From assembly GCF_014133895.1 (NCBI RefSeq), contig NC_050727.1, forward strand, positions 620,001 through 684,000: 64,000 nucleotides of DNA. The letters run 5' to 3'. Source of the stretch: Torulaspora globosa. Its lineage: Eukaryota; Ascomycota; Saccharomycetes; Saccharomycetales; Saccharomycetaceae. Under the pieces are notes generated by a model. That model made no database searches. It worked only from the letters and a program-made list of their open reading frames with translations, and was not told the DNA's origin. The position numbers and the translations under genes were made by a program. Below, one piece after another: positions 38,180-46,862 of the stretch; positions within the stretch are counted from its first letter, which is position 1, and each line of letters starts with the position of its first letter.

Positions 38180-40282
38180 TCAAAAGATGTCCAAGAGGTC
38201 CTGAGTGTTCGGCGTTTGCTTGGGCGCCGGTTGCGATCGCACGCTTAGACTTTTCAGACCTTCGCTTACGGTGTCAGAACTGAAGTTGAATAGGTCATCC
38301 AGGTCGTCAAGCGTCTCTTTGCTCCCGGATACTCGCCCAGTTGATTCCTCGCCGCCGAAATCAAGCAGTACATCATCATTGAAGTTATTGGCAATCTCGT
38401 TCTTGGCCATGTCCTCCAGCTCATGTAGTTTCTTGCCCTTGACGACCCTCTGTCGCTGTACATAATTCGACGTCCTCTCTGATTGTGGCTTGAAGAGGAT
38501 GGAGCCTATCGTGGAAAGCTCTGTTAGCAACTTCTCCAGAAGTTCAGGAGAAAAGGAATCGAGGGTGCTTTGGATCTGAGGCGCAACCGACGAGCACAGT
38601 TCCTGTATCAACTTCTCGGAATCAGGCAACGATAGACATCTCCAATATATCATGGCCATGTCTCTAACATCCAGCTCATGAATAGAAGTTGTCGCTAGCT
38701 CCAGCACACTCTGAAGAATCGCACCAGGCAACCTGGTATGTAGCCTCACTGCTGTCATTAGTATGGAAACCTGGGTCAGCTGCTCTTCCTGCGCGAATTC
38801 TTGAACAAATCCTTCGAATTTGCTCTGTAGATTAGTAAACTGATCCGGATACTGGCCCATTAACCACACATAGTTACACTTAGCAGAGTCAGATGTCATG
38901 GCAGATTCAGGGCTCTCCCAAGAGCTTAGTACGGAGCAAACGTTTTCAACCATCTCTTTGTCTCCACAGCTGTGCCTTAAGAGATCACAAATCGCCACGC
39001 AACAATCGTCTTTCAGGTTTTCATGCCTTTCGAGAAGCTCCAATAGAATGTCTAAAGTTTTGAGAACAAATTTCTGATCCGAGTACTTGATACCCAACTG
39101 CGCTAAACCCTGAATTGCCCGAGAAACAAACTCAGGTTCAAATTCCATAGAGTATTCTTTTAGTTCAGCCAGCAACAAATTGCATTGTTTCAAATTCGTT
39201 GGGTCCACTAACCTTACTAGAATATCTATCTTCTCTAGCTTGACATACAATGGATCGTTAAACTTAACGTAGAAGATTCTCAGCTCCTTTGTAAGCAGTT
39301 CTGGATACTTTTCCAGGATTATCCTTATATTTCTCAAGGCAATGTATTGCATTTCCGGTGGAGTGGACATGATAGACACTAACGCCGAAGAGAGTCTGTT
39401 CATGATAGCTTTGTTAGTTTGCTGCTGCTGAGTACGCGGATAGTTCTTGATTACGACCTGTATGGTAGCCAAAACAACTGCTGGATTAACGTGCTGAAGG
39501 TGGGCTGATACACGATCGATGATATCCTGTGCCTCCAGGGAGTCTTTGGAATCATAGCCCGCCAAGGCGTCTAAAATGGTTATCCTTGCCCATTCCGTGC
39601 ATTCATTCAGCGCCAGCAGAAACTGTGAAACGTGGGAGTTAATCAGCTCGGTTAAATCGATGGCACTTGGATCCATTGTGTTGATTTCGGTGAGTGCCGC
39701 GGTCGCATTGGCAACCACCATAGGGTTCGAGTCGTCGAGAGACGCCTTTAGATCTTCTAGCACTCCGAGCTCGATACAGAGCTCTCTGTCTAACTGAAAA
39801 AGCTTTGCCACACAAATAACAGCAGTCTTTCTCACATACGGATTGTCATCCTGAAGGGTACGGCGTAACGGGCTTTCCACATAATCAAGTATTTTATCCA
39901 CCCGGATCATCGACATCGTCCTGATCGACATGCAGCGGATCAAAGGGTTGGGATCCTGGGCATCTGTGACAAACGTATTCACAGCCAAGATGCAAAGCTC
40001 TGGATGCGTCTCAGCATAATTCATAACGTACAAATAAACGAGCTTCTTTTGTTCCACGTCGTTGGTTGCCATATTCTTGAGAACATCCGGGAACAAAGAC
40101 GAAACGTCCTTACCCAAAGTCATCTGCTGGATAGTCTTCTTGATGGCATCCTTACGGGTCTGAGGATATTGCGACACTAGTCCTGCCCTTAATTCCGCCA
40201 GTTCGCCTTTATTAGAGATTTTCGGAGCCACTCTAATCGAGTTCTTCAGGAACTTTTTGATCTTTTTATCTAAAGGTGGCAT
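38180..40282 (-). CDS. APL2: Apl2, beta-adaptin of the AP-1 clathrin adaptor
   Basis: A 700-residue protein beginning MPPLDKKIKKFLKNSIR. HEAT/armadillo repeats of the adaptin trunk span about 1-580. A Ser/acidic hinge ends with clathrin-box-like LLDF and LLDIF; the latter is the C-terminus. Like S. cerevisiae Apl2 (726), it lacks a large ear domain. It acts with Apl4, Apm1/2 and Aps1 at the trans-Golgi and endosomes. Confidence 0.96.
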   Translation of the reverse strand: MPPLDKKIKKFLKNSIRVAPKISNKGELAELRAGLVSQYPQTRKDAIKKTIQQMTLGKDVSSLFPDVLKNMATNDVEQKKLVYLYVMNYAETHPELCILAVNTFVTDAQDPNPLIRCMSIRTMSMIRVDKILDYVESPLRRTLQDDNPYVRKTAVICVAKLFQLDRELCIELGVLEDLKASLDDSNPMVVANATAALTEINTMDPSAIDLTELINSHVSQFLLALNECTEWARITILDALAGYDSKDSLEAQDIIDRVSAHLQHVNPAVVLATIQVVIKNYPRTQQQQTNKAIMNRLSSALVSIMSTPPEMQYIALRNIRIILEKYPELLTKELRIFYVKFNDPLYVKLEKIDILVRLVDPTNLKQCNLLLAELKEYSMEFEPEFVSRAIQGLAQLGIKYSDQKFVLKTLDILLELLERHENLKDDCCVAICDLLRHSCGDKEMVENVCSVLSSWESPESAMTSDSAKCNYVWLMGQYPDQFTNLQSKFEGFVQEFAQEEQLTQVSILMTAVRLHTRLPGAILQSVLELATTSIHELDVRDMAMIYWRCLSLPDSEKLIQELCSSVAPQIQSTLDSFSPELLEKLLTELSTIGSILFKPQSERTSNYVQRQRVVKGKKLHELEDMAKNEIANNFNDDVLLDFGGEESTGRVSGSKETLDDLDDLFNFSSDTVSEGLKSLSVRSQPAPKQTPNTQDLLDIF

Positions 40283-41077
40283 AACTAATCAAACCCCACA
40301 CTGCAACGTACAAACCAATCACTACACTGGCAGCACTTGCTGATCTACTATGGCTTTTACCTATGTTTGATCAATACGTTACTAACCTTAGTTGATACAT
40401 CGCCTTACACGGACAGTCATAATTAAGAATGACAGTAAATCAAGAAACTGAATTCATTGATATTGGAGAGCTATAATCAAAAATTCTCAATCAGTCAGTT
40501 CATTTCTTGACCTTTTGGAATATAAAGGATTGTAGCCACCAGTTCTGGTTGGAAAAGGACAAAAAAAACTAGACGGAGCTAACTAGTTGCTGATTTACTT
40601 AGAAAACGGTTACCTGAGCTTTTCAAGATCCATTCCCAGTCCTTTGCAGCTTTATTGCATGTCTTTGCTGATGATATTAAGCTTGTCTATTCTCTAGACT
40701 GATTGCATCTTTAAGTTTTTCAAGACGCCTCGTCGAGCGCGCCGTGACGTTCCGAATGCTGTTGATTATATTTTTTTTCAAAATGCAAAGTCCCGGATAG
40801 TGTGGTGCGAGGATGTTCCGAAAGATTGGGCAGTCTCGTTCCGCAATGTTCGCGCTTAAAGACGGAAAACCTCTGCACCACCAGGCGTAATGCCTGGAAC
40901 AGTTGATGAAAATTCAGTCGAGGGACGCAGTTGACAAACTGTTGCGAACTCATCGTCCAGACGGTGGATGTATCTGCAAGATGCACACTGGGAAGTCTCT
41001 CTTTGGATTTTTCTTATATAATGACCCTCACTTAGTTTGTACTGAGCAAGCTGCAAAATCGGTAGTCAAGCACCAAA
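40283..41077. other. Divergent promoter region APL2-ASC1
   Basis: 795 bp without a gene. Short direct and inverted motifs occur (GGCGTAATGCCTGG near 40882), plus T-tracts. I could not identify a clean Rap1, RRPE or PAC site for ASC1. Confidence 0.6.
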
Positions 41078-42240
41078 ATGTCTAACGCTGAAGTTCTAGT
41101 TTTGAGAGGTACCTTGGAAGGTCACAACGGTTGGGTCACTTCTTTGGCCACTTCCGCTGGTCAACCAAACTTGTTGTTGTCCGCTTCCCGTGACAAAACT
41201 TTGATCTCATGGAAATTGACTGGTGATGACCAACAATACGGTGTCCCAGTTAGATCTTTCAAGGGTCACAGCCACATCGTCCAAGACTGTGCTTTGACTG
41301 CTGACGGTGCTTACGCTTTGTCTGCTTCTTGGGATAAGACTTTGAGATTGTGGGACGTTGCCACCGGTGAAACTTACCAAAGATTTGTCGGTCACAAGTC
41401 CGATGTCATGTCTGTTGCCATTGACAGAAAGGCCTCTATGATCATCTCCGGTTCCCGTGACAAGACCGTCAAGGTCTGGACTATCAAGGGTCAATGTTTG
41501 GCTACCATGTTGGGTCACAACGACTGGGTTTCCCAAGTTAGAATTGTCCCAACCGAAGATGTTAACGATGACACCGTCACCGTTATCTCTGCTGGTATGG
41601 ACAAGATGGTTAAGGTATGTTTATCTTTTATTTTTCTTTTGTGCAAAATGGTGCGTTGTCTTCCCTTTCAAATGATGTATTCAAGATATTTGCTACTTCG
41701 GACAGGGCTATAGCCTTGAATGAGACATATCATAATCACCAAGATCTCTGATGAAAAGAGACACCGCATTTTGCTTTTTGGATTTGCCAATTCTCCAATT
41801 ACTAACAAATCGTACAGGCCTGGAACGTTAACCAATTCCAAATCGAGGCTGACTTCATTGGTCACAACAACTACGTTAACACCGTTACTGCTTCCCCAGA
41901 CGGATCTTTGATCGCTTCTGCTGGTAAGGATGGTGAGATCATGTTGTGGAACTTGGCTGACAAGTCTGCTATGTACACCTTGAGTGCTCAGGACGAAGTC
42001 TTCGCCCTAGCTTTCTCTCCAAACAGATACTGGTTGAGTGCCGCCACCGCTTCCGGTATCAAGATCTTCTGCTTGGATCCAAAATCTTTGGTCGATGAGT
42101 TGAAGCCAGAATTTGCTGGTTACACCAAGGCTGCTGAGCCACACGCTGTTTCCTTGGCTTGGTCCGCTGACGGTCAAACTTTGTTCGCTGGTTACACCGA
42201 CAACGTCATCAGAGTTTGGCAAGTCATGACCGCTAACTAA
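41078..42240 (+). CDS. ASC1: Asc1/RACK1, WD40 protein of the 40S ribosome (spliced)
   Basis: join(41078..41614,41818..42240), 319 residues, exactly the length of S. cerevisiae Asc1. A seven-bladed WD40 propeller sits on the 40S head, affects translation, stalled-ribosome quality control and glucose signalling. The two exons join between codons in [14 protein letters not shown]. Codon bias is extreme, as for ribosomal proteins. The intron houses the snoRNA snR24 as in S. cerevisiae. Confidence 0.99.
41615..41817 (+). other. Intron of ASC1
   Basis: 203 nt, with donor GTATGT at 41615, branch site TACTAAC at 41800-41806 and acceptor CAG ending at 41817. It contains snR24. Confidence 0.97.
41666..41756 (+). 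ncRNA. SNR24: snR24 (U24), intronic C/D-box snoRNA
   Basis: A C box (ATGATGT, 41672-41678) and D box (CTGA, 41748-41751) are flanked by complementary TTTCA (41666-41670) and TGAAA (41752-41756) that form the terminal stem. The antisense segments ATATTTGCTACTTC and ATAATCACCAAGATCT are typical of U24, which guides 2'-O-methylation at three sites of 25S rRNA. Ends are estimated from the stem. Confidence 0.9.
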
Positions 42241-42453
42241 TGTGATCTATCCCAATTGATTTTTTATTTAGTTCGGTCAAATATAAAGACTCCCATTCAG
42301 TAGTCGAATCGGAAGAAATTGCCATTTTTCGATGAGTTTTAGCTACTCTTGGGTTAATTAATATGTATAATACGATGCAATATGGAAGGATGGCGGTTCA
42401 ACGGAATGTTTCTATGTACAGCTATCAATCTTTGCTCATTGTTATTGTCATTA

Positions 42454-44811
42454 CTATAGGTCTTCAGATTGGCCAATAAATTTCATCGCTTCTGTACCGC
42501 CTTCGGCAAGTTCTGGCTTGTCTAATACATCGGCGATGCATTTCCATGGATCCTTAGAACCGCCCCATTTGAGGACTTGATCTCTGAACTTCTTACCACT
42601 CGAACGGCTAAACGGGTCGTGCGCGAACAGTGAGTCCCATATTTTCGAAGCGATTGCCCTGTCAAATAAATAACTGTAATATGTTGCGCCATATCCAAAT
42701 AAGTGCCCGAATTTACCACACCAGTTACTTTTGTCATCAACCAAAACCTGCAATTTCCTCTCAAGTTGTTGGTAAATGGCAACGACGTCTAAACGTTCAA
42801 ACTCTTCTATAACCCTTTGACTGTGAAGCTCTTGATCTAACATTGCCATCTTCGCTTGGGAAAAAGTTTCGCAATGCTGCATAAATTTAATCTCTTGCAG
42901 GTAGTTTTCCAGCAAGCTTTCAGGGATAGGCTGACCTGTTATATGATGCTTCCCAATTCTCTTCAGAACCCTTGCGTCACGAGCGAAATGCTCCATCAAA
43001 ATACTTGGCAACTCAACAAAATCCGTTGCACAGCGTGTTCCACTGATATTCTGTAGTCTAGTTCTGCCCAGCATGGAATGCATTGCATGGCCCATCTCGT
43101 GGAATAAAGTTTCAACTTCATTCAAGTGTAATAAGCAAATAGGCTTTCCAGAAGGATTGGTCGAAGTAGAAAAATTGCAAACTAAACATATCACAGGCAG
43201 TTGAAACTGGATTCCCTGACTGTTGACACCTGTTTGAATTGTGGAGAAATCAGTCTCACCAGGATAAATCTCCCTCGAACAACACACAGTAAAATGTGAT
43301 GGATTGGACGTTTTACCCGAGCGTTCAAGAAGGTCGCAATAGATAACGCCAATGATACCCTCTTGCTCAGATACGACGTTTAGCCTCCTTACTTCCGGTG
43401 AAAAGGTCTCACCAGTTTTTGTGACCTCAATCTCCAACCTTATGCCATATATGCTGTCAAACAAATCCGACAAACCCTGGATGACGTTTCCCAGAGTAAA
43501 ATAAGAGCTAATCTGTTCGCTGTCAGACGTTGCACGGCGCTGCTGGACCGAATGGATGGAACTATAGAAGTCGCGGTCCCACGGGCGGACAACCTGCGCA
43601 ATCTCCGCATCACTTGGATTTTCTGAACTTGGAATTTGTTGGTACTTGCATTTCAGATCAAAAATGTACTTAAGCTCTTGAATGGTTTTCGGAAGCATGT
43701 AGCTCAATAGAGCAGTCATAAAACCACGAACTTGATGAGGAGTCTTGGCCATTTTGCCCTTCAACTGGTATTCTGCAAAACTATCGCATCCCATTAATTT
43801 TGCCAGGGCAGCCCTCAAGCGAACTAACTGATCTAGCCTGCGAATCTGTTCATCCGAGCAGCTGTGCATAGCGGACCAAACCTTCATTCTTACCTCCTCA
43901 TCAGGGCAATTTCGCAATATGGAGTAGGCTAGATAGCCATGGGTCGGTATTTTGAAATGTTTACCTCTAACATCCTTTGAAAGCTGATTAAGAATCAACT
44001 TACTTATTCCACTATTTTCTAAGTCCTCGCACTTTATTTTGATAAAATTGGACCGCACGTAGTTGGTATTATTGATAAAGTCTTGACCAACAAGGCTAAT
44101 TTCCTGCGAAAACGCAATAAACTGGTCCCTGACTTCCGGATTCATATATATTCCAGATTTCTCGAAGTCTTCGAGCAAGATCCTGCCGACTTTAATTTCC
44201 TCCTCTGAAAGTCTGTCTGTAATTCTGGAGTCATTTAGCACTTGTCTTAAAGTGTCGCAAAGCTCCACATCTGTGTTTAATGTGTTCATAAATTCAAACA
44301 TCTCTTCATGGCATGCCTGAGCCGCTTCAACAAAAGCATTATCTGGATGGGATGACCGTATGAATTCGCACAAATCTATAACACGGCATAAAGTATCACT
44401 GAGTCTATCAAGTTTCATAATATATGTTATCAGCTCCTCAAGAGACTTATCGCTCTTCATGTCATTAAGCAGTTCCTGGGCTTGAGATAACGAGTGATGG
44501 CTAAATTTCCTCAGTCCATCTGCAGATGTTAGAAACGGATTTCTGAACAATCCTGTTTGTAGCTTTGCTTCAATGCCAAAGTTCGAGAAGGGACTGTCAT
44601 CTTCACTCACAGAAAAGTTGCGCTTGTTAATTTCATGCCAATAATCAACATCGTTAAATGCTCTTCGTAGATTACCAACGTTCAAATCCTCTGAGGCTTT
44701 CGCTGTGGAAAATTGGGTAGCTTCAGTAGCATATCTTTTGACACCTCTGATATTGGTAAAGGACAAGACCCTTGCTGTCAAATTCCGGTTCAAAAAGGTT
44801 GTCTTCAACAT
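42454..44811 (-). CDS. OCT1: Oct1, mitochondrial intermediate peptidase
   Basis: A 785-residue M3-family metallopeptidase (772 in S. cerevisiae). It removes an octapeptide from matrix proteins after the first presequence cut. A mitochondrial presequence is visible in the first 35 residues. The zinc site HEMGH lies near residue 570, within FHEMGHAMHS. It converges with ASC1, 213 bp between stops. Confidence 0.97.
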   Translation of the reverse strand: MLKTTFLNRNLTARVLSFTNIRGVKRYATEATQFSTAKASEDLNVGNLRRAFNDVDYWHEINKRNFSVSEDDSPFSNFGIEAKLQTGLFRNPFLTSADGLRKFSHHSLSQAQELLNDMKSDKSLEELITYIMKLDRLSDTLCRVIDLCEFIRSSHPDNAFVEAAQACHEEMFEFMNTLNTDVELCDTLRQVLNDSRITDRLSEEEIKVGRILLEDFEKSGIYMNPEVRDQFIAFSQEISLVGQDFINNTNYVRSNFIKIKCEDLENSGISKLILNQLSKDVRGKHFKIPTHGYLAYSILRNCPDEEVRMKVWSAMHSCSDEQIRRLDQLVRLRAALAKLMGCDSFAEYQLKGKMAKTPHQVRGFMTALLSYMLPKTIQELKYIFDLKCKYQQIPSSENPSDAEIAQVVRPWDRDFYSSIHSVQQRRATSDSEQISSYFTLGNVIQGLSDLFDSIYGIRLEIEVTKTGETFSPEVRRLNVVSEQEGIIGVIYCDLLERSGKTSNPSHFTVCCSREIYPGETDFSTIQTGVNSQGIQFQLPVICLVCNFSTSTNPSGKPICLLHLNEVETLFHEMGHAMHSMLGRTRLQNISGTRCATDFVELPSILMEHFARDARVLKRIGKHHITGQPIPESLLENYLQEIKFMQHCETFSQAKMAMLDQELHSQRVIEEFERLDVVAIYQQLERKLQVLVDDKSNWCGKFGHLFGYGATYYSYLFDRAIASKIWDSLFAHDPFSRSSGKKFRDQVLKWGGSKDPWKCIADVLDKPELAEGGTEAMKFIGQSEDL

Positions 44812-45191
44812 TGCCGATGAACTGCTGTGCCGATCTCTCTAGCTGGCATCCAGAACATATACACCAGAGGCGTCTTTCAGTTATGAAAGGTTTTCTGGTG
44901 AAGACTATCTGACGCTTGAACAAGCGAGATGGAACCAGCGTTAAAGAGTTAGTTGAAGAACATGATATGAACTTCATGACTAAGACTGTACAGATGTCTA
45001 TACAATATTCCAGCGGCTCAGTATACTGCAGCAAACATATATGTACATATGGCGAACTCCCAGTGTCCATGTAGGATAGTTTTAGCGCGACCTTGTAGCT
45101 GCGCTTAAGAGCATCGAGGACGTTTATAGCCTTCGATTGAGTTGGAGATGAAAAATGCTTCAGCATAGGGCAAAAGACCCATTGGGCCTCT
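44812..45191. other. Region between OCT1 start and MGR3 end
   Basis: 380 bp that should contain the OCT1 promoter and the MGR3 3' end. A minus-strand open frame spans it (45247-44723), but it overlaps both neighbours and has no family resemblance, so I read it as non-coding. Confidence 0.6.
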
Positions 45192-46625
45192 TTATCTCTC
45201 CTGTTTCCCTGTTTCCAACCTAAGGGTTTCTGCTTTATCGAGCTCATTTCTAGCTTCGTTGAGCAACTCTTGGAAATCGATCTCCTTTGCCATCGAGATG
45301 GAATCCTTGAGGAGCTTTTCAGCTTTAGCTAACACCCCTTGATGCAAATTCAACACACCCATCCCATAGGTTGACAAGGCAATGGCCTGCGAGACCGAGG
45401 GATCCAATTGGTCTTTCATGTTAAATCTCAGTTTATTATTCTTTTTGGCAAACTGGATCACACTGTCGTAGCATTGGGTCGCCATCTGCAAGCAGGTATC
45501 ACGATTTCTATGAAGATGCCTCAACGCTTTGATCATCGGTTCATCCGACCGCAGCGACGGATCTTTATCGCGCTTGCCCTCCAGTTCGAATATTTCAGCT
45601 TCAAACTTTTCGCCTTGCAAGTAAAGCAAGGATCCCAAATTGGCTTGCGAAAGCAGAATTTGGCCCGGCGGCATATCTGCCATGACCATCCACTCAACAG
45701 TGGTCATTTTACAGCTTAAAGCAGCCGCAATGTCCTTTGATGATAAACAGAAGGCCGTGTACAGGTCTCGAGCGGTAAAAAACTCTTCTTTGAATGGCTC
45801 CCAAGCACTACTATCTTTTTGCAGGTCCAAGATCATGTAACCTTCATCATCCAGCTTCAAGTTTTCCTCGTTTACAAAAGTCTTGAAATCGGAAGCATCC
45901 AATGCTTTGCCTTGGAAGATAATTTTGGCCTTCTCCTTCCTACGTTCAAAAAACTGCTTTAATTCCTGCGATCTGCTCAACACTTCTTCCTGAGCCATTA
46001 GCAAGTGTGCAAGAAGATTTCTCTTCCCAGTGCTAACGTCCTTATTGGTTTCGAGCGACTTGATCAAAATCCGTAAATCCCTCCTGATCAGTTCTGGCCG
46101 CTTATCCTCCGGTATCTTACCTTCGGTGTTCAACGCGTCAAAATAACGGTACAGTAGTTCTAGGTACACGCCGCTAGCTTCGTCAAGCATTCCCAATTTT
46201 TCATACATTTCGGCCACTTTAAGCTCGATGCCCGTATATTCATCGCTAATCGGATCGACTTTTAACTCCTGACATTTGTCCAATGCCTCGATATAAAACT
46301 TTAAAGCCTTTTGATAATCGAATTGCTCCTTATCAGACTCCGCCCAAAGTCCCTTTCTCAAGATTTGAGCCACTGGCTTCGGAAACGTGTGATGTGGCCA
46401 GTAAAAGTGCCAAACGCCGTAGCTAAACGCTGAAAATCCCAGCAACGACAACACTATCTTTTGGATACGATCGTTCCTTTGTGATATCTGCTGATACGTA
46501 TAGATATTCCCGCCGTTTCTGGCATTTCTCATGGCAGCGCTGCAACGCAGACCTCTCGCTTGGATACCTCTCAGCCGTGTAAGAGAGCAATTCGATAATA
46601 GCAATTTCCGGGATACCCTAATCAT
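45192..46625 (-). CDS. MGR3: Mgr3-like adaptor of the mitochondrial i-AAA protease
   Basis: A 477-residue protein. A mitochondrial presequence (about 1-40) is followed by one transmembrane helix (about 57-78) and a TPR-like helical domain facing the intermembrane space. S. cerevisiae Mgr3 (501 residues, YMR115W) binds Mgr1 and delivers substrates to Yme1; YKL133C is its ohnolog. The pre-duplication gene corresponds to both. Confidence 0.92.
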   Translation of the reverse strand: MIRVSRKLLLSNCSLTRLRGIQARGLRCSAAMRNARNGGNIYTYQQISQRNDRIQKIVLSLLGFSAFSYGVWHFYWPHHTFPKPVAQILRKGLWAESDKEQFDYQKALKFYIEALDKCQELKVDPISDEYTGIELKVAEMYEKLGMLDEASGVYLELLYRYFDALNTEGKIPEDKRPELIRRDLRILIKSLETNKDVSTGKRNLLAHLLMAQEEVLSRSQELKQFFERRKEKAKIIFQGKALDASDFKTFVNEENLKLDDEGYMILDLQKDSSAWEPFKEEFFTARDLYTAFCLSSKDIAAALSCKMTTVEWMVMADMPPGQILLSQANLGSLLYLQGEKFEAEIFELEGKRDKDPSLRSDEPMIKALRHLHRNRDTCLQMATQCYDSVIQFAKKNNKLRFNMKDQLDPSVSQAIALSTYGMGVLNLHQGVLAKAEKLLKDSISMAKEIDFQELLNEARNELDKAETLRLETGKQER

Positions 46626-46862
46626 TATAGATTGCTCCTGTCAACCAGCTAATCAGCTCTGCTTTCCCGACTAACTGTTTCTTATAGTAAGCAATCGTTA
46701 GAGTACTTTACTTTTGCTTAATTGCTTAGAACTTTTCACAACGACAAAGGGATAAAAAGGGCTCATCGCAACACATAAATCAAGGTATATGAGGCGGATT
46801 AGATTTTATTTTGTGTCCCAGAGATATCTTCAACTGGCTGACAACGAACTCAGCGATTCATA

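Noticed and set aside
44723..45247. 174-codon minus-strand frame between OCT1 and MGR3
   Set aside because: It overlaps both genes' coding ends, has no family resemblance, and its parts inside MGR3 and OCT1 are out of frame with them.
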